A DNA stretch of 64,000 bases from JBBTCX01 sp964494205 (lineage in GTDB: Bacteria; Planctomycetota; Phycisphaerae; UBA1845), in NCBI GenBank assembly GCA_964494205.1, contig CAZBRD010000005.1:186001-250000 (forward strand), in the 5' to 3' direction. Both the position numbers and the translations under genes were made by a program. The notes under the pieces were generated by a model. It saw only the letters and a list, made by a program, of their open reading frames with translations. It searched no databases and had not been told where the DNA came from. Of this stretch, positions 1-9,274 are shown in pieces; the first letter of the stretch is position 1, and every line of letters starts with the position of its first letter.

Positions 1-2
1 GT

Positions 3-494
3 CTGCCTCGCGATCATCAGTGTCCCGAATGCGGGTTCGAGTACGACGAGACGATGCGAGTTTGGCGAACAAAACTCTCGCTGGCCTTTGCAGTAGTGCC
101 GGTACTGATATTTGCTGCTTTCTTTCTACTCGTAGCTATTCAGCTCTGGCAAAGTGGAAGGCTCGGATATTTGCGAACGAACGCTGTACCGTGGCTGTGC
201 TTGTTCTTTCCAATCGTAGCCAACCTCGCCAATTACTTTCTCCTCCGGGAGTTCATTGTCGTAGGCAAGTCGGGTTTGACTTTCAAAGTTGGTTACCGCA
301 AGCCGCTGTTTCGACCGTGGAAGGACGTTCAGTTAAAATACCCGTTCATGCCGACCGATCCAACCGATCTCGGACCAACACTCCCACGTTACCTGCCAAC
401 GCGATTGATGACCAAGGCAGAGCGCCGCGAGCTTCGCGACGAAATTGTCCGTCGATTGGAAAACTACCAGTCCAGCGATACGGACGCGCCTTGA
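3..494 (+). CDS. Zinc-ribbon membrane protein, 5' end outside window
   Basis: Function is unknown. The frame is open to the window edge. Reading upstream of the first ATG (54) gives a CPECGFEYD motif, the end of a short zinc ribbon, so ATG 54 is probably internal and the gene starts before the window. After the ribbon come two predicted membrane segments (about residues 8-30 and 44-64 counted from the ATG), then a basic cytoplasmic tail ending in a helical segment rich in Arg and Glu. A zinc ribbon joined to two membrane helices is common among planctomycete small membrane proteins, but no role follows from it. serS starts 64 bases downstream on the same strand. Confidence 0.7.
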   Translation: MPRDHQCPECGFEYDETMRVWRTKLSLAFAVVPVLIFAAFFLLVAIQLWQSGRLGYLRTNAVPWLCLFFPIVANLANYFLLREFIVVGKSGLTFKVGYRKPLFRPWKDVQLKYPFMPTDPTDLGPTLPRYLPTRLMTKAERRELRDEIVRRLENYQSSDTDAP

Positions 495-558
495 CATCCA
501 CCCCCAATTCCACGACATAACTCGCGAGAACAATCGAAAAGAGAGGGTTGGCTGACGA

Positions 559-1890
559 ATGCTCGACATCAAATTCATCCGCGAAAACGTTGATCTGGTC
601 AAAAAGGCCGCCACCGACAAACGCATGACGTGCGACATCGATCGCCTCGTCGACGTCGATAAGCGCCGTCGCGAGTTGCAGGTCGAACTCGACCAGCTTC
701 GCGAAAGAGTGAGAGAGGACGGCCAGCGCATCGGCCTCATGCGAAACCCCAAATCGGAGTGGTACAAGCGCGCCCTCAACGACGGAAAATCCGACGCGGA
801 CATCAAAACAGAAACCGATCGCATCCAATCGTGGCTTACCGAGATCAAACCGAAGCTCAAGACGCTCGAGGAATCCGAAGGTCCGATCCTCGAAGAGTTC
901 AACCAGCTCATGCTGACCATCCCGCAGCCGGCCGACGCCGAAGTCCCCTTCGGCAAAGACGACACCGAAAACGTCGAGTTACGCAAAGTCGGCACGCCGC
1001 GCACGTTCGACTTTGAATGGAAAGACCACGTCTCGCTTGGCGAATCACTCGGCATCATCGACCTCGAACGCGGCGTCCGTCTCGCGGGAACTCGTAACTA
1101 CGTTCTTCGCGGCGACGGCGCACTCCTTCACCAAGCAGTACTACGTCTCGCCCAAGACATGATGGTCGCCCGCGGCTTCGTGCCCATGATCGTTCCCGTC
1201 CTCGTCCGCGAAGAAGTCATGTACGGCACCGGCTATTTCCCCGGCGGCCGCGAGCAAGCATATCTTTGTGAGCGCGACGTGATGTCATTGGTTGGCACAG
1301 CGGAAGTGCCGCTCACGGCCTACCACACCGACGAAATCCTCAACGAATCGCAACTTCCGCTGAAGTTCTGCGCCCAGAGCACGTGTTTCCGTCGCGAAGC
1401 GGGAGCAGCCGGCAAAGACACGCACGGCCTCTATCGCATCCACCTCTTCGACAAGGTCGAGCAGGTCATCATCAGCAAGAATGACATCGAAGAGAGCAAA
1501 CGCTTCCACCGCGAAATCCTGCAAAACGCGGAAGACGTTCTGCAGGCACTCGAACTCCCCTACCGCGTGGTAAACGTCTGCAGCGGCGACCTTGGTCAAG
1601 GTCAAGTCCAGAAGTTCGACATCGAAACATGGATGCCTTCGCGGAAGTCCTACGGCGAAACGCACTCAGCCTCGCGCTTCTACGAATTCCAGTCACGACG
1701 CTTGAAGTTACGCTATCGCGACGGCGCGAAGAAAGTTCATTTCTGCCACACGCTCAACAACACGGTGATCGCATCGCCGCGCGTATTGATCCCCGTTCTG
1801 GAGCTGTATCAGAATGCGGACGGCACCGTGACAATCCCGAAAGCCCTCCGCCCCTACATGGGCAACCGCGAACGAATCGAAAAACAGTAG
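559..1890 (+). CDS. serS: Seryl-tRNA synthetase
   Basis: Charges tRNA-Ser (and tRNA-Sec where present) with serine in the cytoplasm. The 443-aa length fits the family. The N-terminal about 110 residues form the Arg/Lys/Glu-rich coiled-coil arm that contacts the long variable arm of tRNA-Ser. Class II motif 2 is seen as FRREAGAAGKDTHGLYR from about residue 277, followed by the F-K-V-E-Q segment. Motif 3 is the variant LNNTVIASPRVLIPVLE near residue 405, instead of the more common NGSGLAVGRTLVAILE form. The C-terminus ends PYMGNRERIEKQ. The start ATG at 559 lies just after a G-rich stretch. Two small inverted repeats follow the stop codon. Confidence 0.97.
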   Translation: MLDIKFIRENVDLVKKAATDKRMTCDIDRLVDVDKRRRELQVELDQLRERVREDGQRIGLMRNPKSEWYKRALNDGKSDADIKTETDRIQSWLTEIKPKLKTLEESEGPILEEFNQLMLTIPQPADAEVPFGKDDTENVELRKVGTPRTFDFEWKDHVSLGESLGIIDLERGVRLAGTRNYVLRGDGALLHQAVLRLAQDMMVARGFVPMIVPVLVREEVMYGTGYFPGGREQAYLCERDVMSLVGTAEVPLTAYHTDEILNESQLPLKFCAQSTCFRREAGAAGKDTHGLYRIHLFDKVEQVIISKNDIEESKRFHREILQNAEDVLQALELPYRVVNVCSGDLGQGQVQKFDIETWMPSRKSYGETHSASRFYEFQSRRLKLRYRDGAKKVHFCHTLNNTVIASPRVLIPVLELYQNADGTVTIPKALRPYMGNRERIEKQ

Positions 1891-1913
1891 GGTCCGCCGT
1901 GCACCGGGTTCGC

Positions 1914-1939
1914 TGTACCGAGAATCCCTTCTCGGTACA
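1914..1939. repeat. GAGAATCC palindromic hairpin, copy 1
   Basis: Perfect 11-bp stem TGTACCGAGAA / TTCTCGGTACA around the loop TCCC. It lies 24 bases after the serS stop. It belongs to a family of five hairpins in this window with core GAGAATCC-N-TTCTC and changing but compensated outer stems. No T run follows, so it is not a classical terminator. Confidence 0.8.
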
Positions 1940-1987
1940 AACCACAGAACCGCGACTGCAAAGGAGCGGCCAGTGCGAAGTTCCCTG

Positions 1988-2009
1988 TGCCGAGAATCCC
2001 CTCTCGGCA
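1988..2009. repeat. GAGAATCC palindromic hairpin, copy 2
   Basis: Stem TGCCGAGA / TCTCGGCA around ATCCCC. It has the same core as copy 1, with a different outer stem that is still complementary and one mismatch next to the loop. It lies between serS and the DUF4139 gene. Confidence 0.75.
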
Positions 2010-2126
2010 TGAATCCAATCGATTCCCAATCTCCTGGAACCAACGCCGCCATTTCGCGTCAAAGCAATGTGTATAAAATGACGTTGAGCGCGGTATCGCT
2101 CATGTCAGGTATGTGGAGTCAAAATT

Positions 2127-3686
2127 ATGTTTGCAACCGTTCGGTACTTCGTTATCGCTGTGTCGTTTGCCGCGCTTTCATCCGCACTAGGTTCTCACGC
2201 GTTCGCCGCCGACCCCGAGACCACTAACTCGCTTACGATTTACAGCACGGCACAACCGGGCGCCATTCAGCCCGAGTTTTACCGCCCCAGACCCGGTCAG
2301 AATTACAACTATCAGAACAATCCCGTTCCCGGTTATGCGTTAATCCGTCATGAACGCAGCTTGAGCCTGCCCAACGCGCGAAGCACCATTAAGTTCACCG
2401 ACGTGGCGGCGCTGATCGACCCGACGACCGTGGCCATTTCATCGCTCACCGACCCGAAGGACACGCGAGTCATCGAGCAAAACTACGAGTTCGATCTCGT
2501 CAGCACGCAGAAACTCATGGAGCGATACATCGACAAGAACATCACCGTTGAACAGGTGCAGGGCAACAACGTCACGACATTCAGCGGAAAGCTGCTCAGT
2601 ACAAGCGGCGGTCTCGTGCTTTCCGGGCCAGACGGCAAAGTGCAAGTCATCAATTCTTATTCTAACGTACAGTTCCCCGAGCTCCCCGGGGGTCTCATCA
2701 CCAAACCGACACTCGTCTGGGACATCGCCACCGGCAAGCCCGGCGACCACAAAATGCGCGTCTCCTACGAATCAACCGGCATTACGTGGTGGGCTGATTA
2801 CAATGTGCTGTTCACTGAAGGAAAGGACGCGAACAGCGGCGTCCTCGATTTCGGCGCATGGGTCAGCATCATCAACCAAACGGGAGCAAGCTACCCTGAG
2901 GCAAAATTGAAGCTGATCGCAGGCGATGTCCACCGAGCACCAAAGCCTCAGTTTGCCAAAGCAATGAACAGGCAGCGAGCGGACATGTACGAAATGGCAA
3001 TGGGTGCTGACTCACTAGGTTTCGAAGAAAAGTCATTCTTCGAATACCACCTCTACACCCTAGGCCGCCCCACTTCGATTCCAGACAACTCCACCAAACA
3101 AATCGAGTTGTTCCCCACCGCGCGCGGCGTGCCATGCGAGAAAGTTCTGGTCTACTACGGGCTGGCCAATCCGTACTGGCATTACTCCGACCCGATGACG
3201 GATCGAAACTACGGCATCGAATCGAACAAGAAAGTCGATGTCTACTTGCAACTCAAGAACAACAAGGAATCAGGCATGGGCATGCCACTTCCCTCTGGCC
3301 GCATCCGCGTGAGTAAACTCGATACCGCAGACGGCTCACTGGAGTTCATAGGCGAGGACAAAATCGATCACACGCCGAAGGACGAAAAAGTGCTCATCAA
3401 GATGGGCAACGCATTCGACGTCGTCGGTGAGCGCCGTCAGGTGGACTTCAAAGTCGACACGACCCGCAAATGGATGGAAGAGGACATCGAAATCAAAGTC
3501 CGCAATCACAAAGACGAACCGGTCAAGGTCATCGTCAAGGAAAACCTCTATCGCTGGCTGAACTGGGAGATCAAACAGAAATCACACGAGTTTGAGAAAG
3601 TCGATGCGAGAACGATTCACTTCCCGATCGAGGTTGCCAAGGACGGAGAAGTCGTTGTGACCTATAAAGTGCGTTACACGTGGTAG
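2127..3686 (+). CDS. Exported DUF4139-family protein
   Basis: An exported protein of 519 residues with a signal peptide (residues 1-28, hydrophobic core then SHAFA-A). The body matches the DUF4139 family, which is often linked to mucoidy-inhibitor-like proteins: note the MRVSYESTGITWWADYNV segment and the following VSIINQTGASYPEAKLKLIAGDVHR region (about residues 210-275). The C-terminal third is beta-rich and ends in EVVVTYKVRYTW, as expected for the final strand of that domain. The biochemical role of DUF4139 is not known to me. It is probably monocistronic: a hairpin follows at 3718-3734 and the next gene has its own ribosome binding site. Confidence 0.8.
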   Translation: MFATVRYFVIAVSFAALSSALGSHAFAADPETTNSLTIYSTAQPGAIQPEFYRPRPGQNYNYQNNPVPGYALIRHERSLSLPNARSTIKFTDVAALIDPTTVAISSLTDPKDTRVIEQNYEFDLVSTQKLMERYIDKNITVEQVQGNNVTTFSGKLLSTSGGLVLSGPDGKVQVINSYSNVQFPELPGGLITKPTLVWDIATGKPGDHKMRVSYESTGITWWADYNVLFTEGKDANSGVLDFGAWVSIINQTGASYPEAKLKLIAGDVHRAPKPQFAKAMNRQRADMYEMAMGADSLGFEEKSFFEYHLYTLGRPTSIPDNSTKQIELFPTARGVPCEKVLVYYGLANPYWHYSDPMTDRNYGIESNKKVDVYLQLKNNKESGMGMPLPSGRIRVSKLDTADGSLEFIGEDKIDHTPKDEKVLIKMGNAFDVVGERRQVDFKVDTTRKWMEEDIEIKVRNHKDEPVKVIVKENLYRWLNWEIKQKSHEFEKVDARTIHFPIEVAKDGEVVVTYKVRYTW

Positions 3687-3717
3687 GTTCAATCGGCGGC
3701 TTATGTGTCCGGTAAAG

Positions 3718-3734
3718 CCGCGCCTGAAGCGCGG
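3718..3734 (+). terminator. Hairpin after DUF4139 gene
   Basis: CCGCGC / GCGCGG stem with loop CTGAA, 32 bases after the DUF4139 stop. It has no T run, so it may be a weak terminator or an intergenic repeat. It also shows that the ATG at 3703 is an unlikely start for the next gene, because that extension would translate through the hairpin. Confidence 0.4.
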
Positions 3735-3873
3735 ACCCATATGGCAAAATCGGCGACTCGATTCGATTACCGGCCCAAAGTTAATTCAACCGCATTGTAT
3801 ACTCTGTGAGGATAACGCCGCGGCGGATCGTCGATCGGCGACGCTTCCTCGTCCGCAGCCGGAGGATAAGATC

Positions 3874-4389
3874 TTGAATTCATCGCTTCGTCCAAGCAGA
3901 TACGGGAAACTCATCCAGCAGAGCAATTCGTCTTCGCGCCGCCGAATCTCGGCCACCGAAGAACTGGATCGCCTTGTCAACCGTATGGATCAGGGACCGA
4001 ACCAGCAGGTCGACGCGTCTCTTGGCCTCAAAGCCGACACGGTTGAGACGCTCCGTGCCCAGGTCATAGATGAGTTCGCACCGGCGTTTCAGGAATTGGT
4101 AGACAAGTACGCACCTTCGGGGATTTCACTGGAGCTGGATGCGTCAGACTTCCTCTCCGGCGGTCGCACGATCAAAATGACATTCAAGCATGGCGAACAC
4201 CGTAGCATGCTGGAGGGCACCGTCACCACTGACATGGTTGCCTTCCTGGAGACACGCTATACGCCAAGCTGCGACGGCCAACTGCTTCGCGGTCCGGCCC
4301 TTCGACTGCGCGGTCTCACCGTCGATAAATTCCGCGAGTTTGTCTGCCAGCGCCTGGCTATTCTGCTCAAGCTGGCGATCAAACGCTGA
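3874..4389 (+). CDS. Hypothetical protein, TTG start
   Basis: I do not recognise this protein. I place the start at TTG 3874 because GGAGG (3861-3865) sits 8 bases upstream. An in-frame ATG at 3703 has no good binding site and would run through a hairpin. The resulting 171-aa protein has a Ser/Arg-rich N-terminus, then an alpha/beta region (FAPAFQELVDKYAPSGISLE and GRTIKMTFKHGEHR) and ends LAILLKLAIKR. There is no signal peptide or membrane segment. It converges with the minus-strand gene ending at 4407. Confidence 0.6.
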   Translation: MNSSLRPSRYGKLIQQSNSSSRRRISATEELDRLVNRMDQGPNQQVDASLGLKADTVETLRAQVIDEFAPAFQELVDKYAPSGISLELDASDFLSGGRTIKMTFKHGEHRSMLEGTVTTDMVAFLETRYTPSCDGQLLRGPALRLRGLTVDKFREFVCQRLAILLKLAIKR

Positions 4390-4406
4390 GCCGCAGAAGT
4401 GCAAAC

Positions 4407-6425
4407 CTAACGATTGTCTTTCGTTCCCTGCTCGACATCATCCCGACGTGGTGCACCGATGACCTCAGGTGGCGCCGACTTACGATATTCTTCCATGCCG
4501 AAAGGCTCTGGAAATGCGCGTTCGACCGCCCAAGGCGGGGTCTGCGCGGCGCTAAGCTCAGCGAAGTAAGGCGCGAGCCGGTCGTAAACTCCCTGCGTAA
4601 GCAATCTCACCATGTCTTCCCTGGACTCAGTCAGGTTCTTCCATAGACGTGCTTTCCACAGAGCATCAACTTCCGCCCTCCTCATGAAACCATCCAGTTG
4701 GTCGCGCACGACCAGATGAAACGGTTGCATTTTGCGGCGTTCGTTGGTGTCAATCCTTGTGTCGATCATCCAGAAGTCATAACAGGATCGCGCACGCACG
4801 AGCGTCGAGACACCGGCATCGTAATTGCCCAGAGCAAACTGCTTCAGCGACCGATCGACGAGCCCGCGCAATATGGCGGTGGCCGTTCGGTAAGTGCTCA
4901 TCTGCGCGAGCACGTCTCTCATCACGAACTCGTCGAGCGTGAGCATGTACGTTTCTTGCGTGGAACCATCCGGATGCGGGTTATTTTCCCGCAGCCACGC
5001 GTAATACACTTCCGCCAGTTTCTGGTTTTTTGCACCGCCTTCGAGATACAGAATCTCTATCCAGTTGTGCATGGCACTGACGAAACCGTTGAAGTAATTC
5101 GGGCCCGGTGTGCCCTCGATAAACCGTGGGTCGTCGCCGAAGTGCTCCTTGCCCAACCGCATGTACGTGTCGTGCAGATAAGGAATCAGTCGGGAATCCG
5201 GCAAAAACTCGATGTACGATGAAAACGGGTCATCAAAATTGGGAATGAGGACGATACGCCCGCGCATGATCAGGTTCTGCAGTCCGAAGAACACGAACCG
5301 CGCGTTGTTAAGCTTGTCGCCGATGTCGAGGTTGATGTGCCCGCGAGTCTCTTCATCGCCGAGCGCCGACCAATAGAGCGAGTGCGCAAAAGCACTTCGC
5401 CAGTCGAGCGGGCCATACTGCTCGACCATTAGCTTGTACATAAAGTCAACGTTGAGGTGATAATCATCCCGCAGCGCACGCGATCGAAGTGCGGACAACA
5501 ATCGTTCGAGCGGCGCCGCATTCGCCGGATCGCGCAGCAAACGCATTTGGCGATCGAAAAGCGAATCATCGACTGGCGATTGAGCGGTGAGGTCCTTCGG
5601 TTTCAGTTCAGGTCGCAGGTTTCTCGCCACGAACTCAAGAAAAGTCCGGTCGGGTCTTAAACCCATTCCGCCGAGTTTTCCTACGAGTTGAGCGACTTCT
5701 GCGTCTTTCTCAATGAACTCCTCAACGTTGTGCGGCGCGTCGACGATCCTCTTGAACCAGGCGAAGTATTCTTCGTCGCTGAGCGTAATGGGCGGTGCAC
5801 CCAACAAGGCCTCCATCTCCACCGCCAGCGCCTTCTTGTAGTTCAGGTGTTCGTCGTCGAGGAAGTCTCCGATCTTGTGCCAATAGATCCAGGACAATTC
5901 CTTATAGAGCGAGACCGATTTCGGGTTATACAAAAGCCCCTGATCGCGCAATACCTTGATACCGTTATTCACCCACTGCCATCGCGCCTCAGGAGTGTAT
6001 TGCGTGACTGAAATGTTGTAGGCCATGTTCCATGAGGCATGCACCCAGACCTTGGCAAATCGCGGTGCGAGCTTGCAGATCGTCTCGTGGAGCAGGTAAG
6101 CCTCGTAGTGCTTACCCTCCTCTTTCATGCGGTCGGCGCGAATAAACGCCCAGTCAATGGCCAGCGCGCGAAATGTTCCCAGCTTCCCAAGAAGTGAAAT
6201 GTCCGGAGGCAAGCCCTTGATGTCTTCGGGATCGATAACGAGCTGACGCTCTTTGCGGATGTCATTGATCGGCGTAACCAACGATGCGGCGATCACCAGC
6301 GCGACGATCGACGTGCAGAGGGCTGCTAATTGCACCCCAATCTCTCGCCGCTCGGCTGTTTGCCGCGCAACGAGATGCTCGGGCATCCGGCTGCTCATTG
6401 GAAAAGTCGTGGGCGTCGGGCTCAT
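4407..6425 (-). CDS. Membrane-anchored helical (TPR-like) protein
   Basis: A 672-aa protein with one predicted membrane segment (about residues 31-51) after a short cytoplasmic N-terminus, then a long helical region outside the membrane. The helices are rich in Trp, Tyr and Ala (for example the WVHASWNMAYNISV stretch), which resembles degenerate TPR-type solenoids, though I see no clean 34-residue repeat. The start at 6425 is supported by AGGA 4 bases upstream. It lies 86 bases after the ABC permease gene on the same strand and is probably the last gene of that transcription unit, so it may be an accessory factor of the exporter. The function itself is unknown. Confidence 0.7.
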   Translation of the reverse strand: MSPTPTTFPMSSRMPEHLVARQTAERREIGVQLAALCTSIVALVIAASLVTPINDIRKERQLVIDPEDIKGLPPDISLLGKLGTFRALAIDWAFIRADRMKEEGKHYEAYLLHETICKLAPRFAKVWVHASWNMAYNISVTQYTPEARWQWVNNGIKVLRDQGLLYNPKSVSLYKELSWIYWHKIGDFLDDEHLNYKKALAVEMEALLGAPPITLSDEEYFAWFKRIVDAPHNVEEFIEKDAEVAQLVGKLGGMGLRPDRTFLEFVARNLRPELKPKDLTAQSPVDDSLFDRQMRLLRDPANAAPLERLLSALRSRALRDDYHLNVDFMYKLMVEQYGPLDWRSAFAHSLYWSALGDEETRGHINLDIGDKLNNARFVFFGLQNLIMRGRIVLIPNFDDPFSSYIEFLPDSRLIPYLHDTYMRLGKEHFGDDPRFIEGTPGPNYFNGFVSAMHNWIEILYLEGGAKNQKLAEVYYAWLRENNPHPDGSTQETYMLTLDEFVMRDVLAQMSTYRTATAILRGLVDRSLKQFALGNYDAGVSTLVRARSCYDFWMIDTRIDTNERRKMQPFHLVVRDQLDGFMRRAEVDALWKARLWKNLTESREDMVRLLTQGVYDRLAPYFAELSAAQTPPWAVERAFPEPFGMEEYRKSAPPEVIGAPRRDDVEQGTKDNR

Positions 6426-6511
6426 GAATTCCTATATATAAACCAAATGCTCATCAAATCGTTCTACTCAAGCTTCCGCAATGCAATGGAGCAAATCCAA
6501 TCAACTCGATT

Positions 6512-7930
6512 CTAGACCGAAACTTCCGCCACTTCGCGCCGTTGAAAAAGCAAGATGGCCAAGCCGAGGATGATAACCGTCTTGATCAGGAACAATTCGC
6601 TGACGGCCTGCAAAACCCACACAAGGCTCACGTTTCTACCGTTGACCAGCGTCTCCACAGCATCGAACCGCGAGAAATCCGGAATAAGGAACGCCAGCAC
6701 CCGCAACTTGAAAAACATCAGTCGCAAGAAGAATTCTTTTGGTGAACTGAACAGGCCGGCTTCGTTGTCGGTCGAAAAATCAAATCCTTCAAAAATGAAG
6801 CCTCGCGCTCCCGCGAACGCATAGACGAAAAAGGACACCAGGCACGCAACCGGAAAACTGAACACGGTGGCTGCCAATAGCGCCACCGCCGCAAGAAACA
6901 TCAGCTTGCACAAATTGATAACCAACAGGCGGAACAGATTTCCCTCAAACGAACCGACGACAAATAAGATTTCAGGATCCTGCCCGGCGCGGAACTCAAT
7001 CACGTTTCGAAACAAGCGCTCTACATCATCGCCGGGTTGAAAATACGGATTCGAGTTAATGAAATGAACCTTCAGCGTGTTGTCGCTGGCGATCGTTTCC
7101 ACCGGAACGTTGATCGTGTGAAAGCGACCCACCACGTGACGCACCGGCACCTGTGCCATCGGCGTGCCTTTCAGCGGATCGCCGAACTCCCACAGCGCAC
7201 GAAAAATCTCATCCTGCGGATACTGACTTACTTCAGTCTTGTAACGGATCTGCACCGATTTCGTGCGGGTGCGATCGACGAGCACATTATCAAACTCAAA
7301 ATAGCGCTCTGTCAGCGGCGCGACCACTCGCCATCGTGCCTCGTGCTTTTTCATGAGCTGTGCAACCTCAGCCTCGGGGCTGAAATTGGGCAGATTGGCG
7401 TAGGAACCTTCCTCGCGTTTTTTCTCCATCTCGCGCCGGGCCGGCTCGCGGAAATCAGGAATCTTGCACTTCAGCGAATGGCGTGCGACGAGCACATCGT
7501 TCTGCAGCTCAGCCGCATCATAGCGCGGCTCCAATGGCGGCTTGGTGTACTTGATGTAATAGACGAGTCCATACATCGCCAGACCGGAGAACGCGAGAAA
7601 CGCGGCATTCATCAGCGTAATGCCGAACCACTTACCAAAAATAAACTGCCAGCGCGGAATCGGCTTGGTCATGACCAGGAATATCTGGCGATTGACCAAT
7701 TCGTCGGAGAGTGATCGCGAGAGAAAAATCGTCAGCAGCCCCAGCAAAGCCATGGTCGTGCTGAGCGCATAGGTGATGAACGTTTGCACCGCCATCGTCA
7801 GCGAGTTGTCGGAAAGGGAAAACGGCAACCCAAGTACGACGAGTGCAATGAGTAGGAAGAACACGAGGGCAATCTTCATCCGAATGCCCTCGGCGATCGT
7901 CTGGCGCGCTACCGCCCAGATCGAGTTCAC
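6512..7930 (-). CDS. ABC-2 type exporter permease
   Basis: Membrane subunit of an ABC exporter, 472 aa. It has one membrane helix near residues 18-40, two or three more before residue 140, a large soluble loop of about 170 residues (about 135-310), and the remaining helices at the C-terminus. The segment VNRQIFLVMTKPIPRWQFIFGKW is typical of ABC-2 permeases (an amphipathic coupling region). The C-terminus is LLFQRREVAEVSV. The divergent permease at 13990-15027 has both features in recognisable form (KTVLTVISKPIGRPLFIIGK and ALFQRREVG). The start codon overlaps the end of the ATPase gene by 4 bases, indicating translational coupling and a shared complex. The substrate is unknown. Confidence 0.85.
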   Translation of the reverse strand: MNSIWAVARQTIAEGIRMKIALVFFLLIALVVLGLPFSLSDNSLTMAVQTFITYALSTTMALLGLLTIFLSRSLSDELVNRQIFLVMTKPIPRWQFIFGKWFGITLMNAAFLAFSGLAMYGLVYYIKYTKPPLEPRYDAAELQNDVLVARHSLKCKIPDFREPARREMEKKREEGSYANLPNFSPEAEVAQLMKKHEARWRVVAPLTERYFEFDNVLVDRTRTKSVQIRYKTEVSQYPQDEIFRALWEFGDPLKGTPMAQVPVRHVVGRFHTINVPVETIASDNTLKVHFINSNPYFQPGDDVERLFRNVIEFRAGQDPEILFVVGSFEGNLFRLLVINLCKLMFLAAVALLAATVFSFPVACLVSFFVYAFAGARGFIFEGFDFSTDNEAGLFSSPKEFFLRLMFFKLRVLAFLIPDFSRFDAVETLVNGRNVSLVWVLQAVSELFLIKTVIILGLAILLFQRREVAEVSV

Positions 7931-9150
7931 GACTTGCCTCCCCCCGGCTTGCCGCTTCGACGGCTGGCCTCACCCAGCAGCGAATCAATCACAGCGTCGT
8001 CTGCCTTGGAAGTATCCCGCTTGGCATCCGACTCGGTATGTACAGGACCGCCTGATTCCGCGTGCCGTGCTTCGGACATTGGTTTCGGCGCGACCAGTTG
8101 TTCGATGACTTCAAACGCGGGCTCGGGCTTCTTTGGTGAAGATAGCGGCGCAGGCACCACAACCTCCGCCTTCCTTGTACCTGCAGCCACCAACGACTCA
8201 ATCACATCCACCTGCGTCGATTCCGTCGCCTTCTGTAGGAACTCCGGCACTGCGCCCCCGGCGCGAGCGCCAGACGTCTTAATATTGGCTGCCTGAGCTT
8301 CCTCTACGATTTTGAGGAAGAAATCTTCGAGCTTCACGCGCGGGTTGGAAACTTCGAGGATATCCTTTTTTTCCAGCTTGTGGACAAGGTCATGAATCTG
8401 CGAAATCGTCGAAGTCGAAAGTGCAGGCGCCGTAATCTGCGTCACGTCCTGCTTGCGGAGCAAATCGCCAATCTCACCGATCGCCCGCTGCTGACCGCCG
8501 TATAGAATCGTGACTCGATCGCAAACGTCCTCAACGTCGGCGAGCACGTGGCTGGAAAGAAGAATGGTCTTGCCTTTTCGCCCCAGTTCGCGAATGACAT
8601 CCTTGATCTGTTTCGCGCCGATAGGATCAAGCCCCGACGTTGGCTCGTCCAGAATGAGAAACTCGGGATCGTTGATCAGAGCCTGTGCAAGACCGATTCG
8701 CCGCGCCATTCCCTTGCTGTACTCACCAACCGGACGCTTGGCTTCGTGACGCAAACCAACCATGTCGAGCAAACGTTCCGTGCGTTCTTTGCGAATGGTC
8801 GCGGGCAGGCGGAATAACCGTCCGAAATAATCGAGCGTTTCGTGTGCGACGAGAAACCGATAGAGATAAGACTCTTCCGGAAGAAAACCGATTCTGGCTT
8901 TGACAGCCACATCAGATGGCGGACGACCAAAAATCGAAATGCGCCCCCGCGTGGGATACAGGAGGCCAAGCAACATCTTGATCGTGGTTGTCTTGCCGGA
9001 GCCGTTTGGCCCGAGAAGACCAAAGATCTCGCCCGGGCGGATCTCAAGGTTGAGGTCTTTCACCGCCTCAACGCGAGGCCGCCGCCAGAAATCCTTGAAA
9101 GTCTTCCCTAACCCCGCCGTCTGAACAACAGGAAGTGTTTGAGCTACCAT
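7927..9150 (-). CDS. ABC transporter ATPase with long C-terminal tail
   Basis: Nucleotide-binding subunit of the ABC-2 exporter. Walker A is GPNGSGKTT (residues 47-55), the signature is EYSKGMARR (143-151), Walker B is FLILDEPTSGLD (164-174), and the switch His is in LLSSHVLADVEDVCD. The catalytic domain and usual C-terminal part end near residue 285. A further about 120 residues, rich in Ala, Pro, Ser and Lys, form a low-complexity tail not usual for the family. It contains three short similar motifs: VDVIESLV (314-321), FEVIEQLV (346-353) and DAVIDSLL (385-392). The gene overlaps the permease gene by 4 bases and follows the SPFH genes. Confidence 0.93.
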   Translation of the reverse strand: MVAQTLPVVQTAGLGKTFKDFWRRPRVEAVKDLNLEIRPGEIFGLLGPNGSGKTTTIKMLLGLLYPTRGRISIFGRPPSDVAVKARIGFLPEESYLYRFLVAHETLDYFGRLFRLPATIRKERTERLLDMVGLRHEAKRPVGEYSKGMARRIGLAQALINDPEFLILDEPTSGLDPIGAKQIKDVIRELGRKGKTILLSSHVLADVEDVCDRVTILYGGQQRAIGEIGDLLRKQDVTQITAPALSTSTISQIHDLVHKLEKKDILEVSNPRVKLEDFFLKIVEEAQAANIKTSGARAGGAVPEFLQKATESTQVDVIESLVAAGTRKAEVVVPAPLSSPKKPEPAFEVIEQLVAPKPMSEARHAESGGPVHTESDAKRDTSKADDAVIDSLLGEASRRSGKPGGGKS

Positions 9151-9232
9151 CTAATTCGTCCCGTCATTCATGCCCCACACGGCTTCGACAACTCTCACGC
9201 CCCATCAACCACTCGCCAACGACGATCCTTCA

Positions 9233-9274
9233 CTTGTAATTCGTAATTTGTAATTTGTAATTTGTAACTCGTAA
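9233..9274. repeat. Imperfect octamer tandem repeat
   Basis: About five tandem copies of an 8-base unit close to GTAATTTG, with GTAATTCG and GTAACTCG variants. The array ends next to the stop codon of the HflK-like gene (TAG, read from 9277 to 9275), in the gap before the ATPase gene. A degenerate relative (GTAACTCGTCACTTGTAACT) occurs near 15154-15173. Confidence 0.7.

Noticed and set aside
333..1058. Antisense frame over serS start
   Set aside because: Ser/Arg-rich shadow frame overlapping two better genes.
3703..3873. Extension of the 3874 gene to ATG 3703
   Set aside because: It crosses the terminator-like hairpin at 3718-3734 and has no ribosome binding site, whereas GGAGG stands before TTG 3874.
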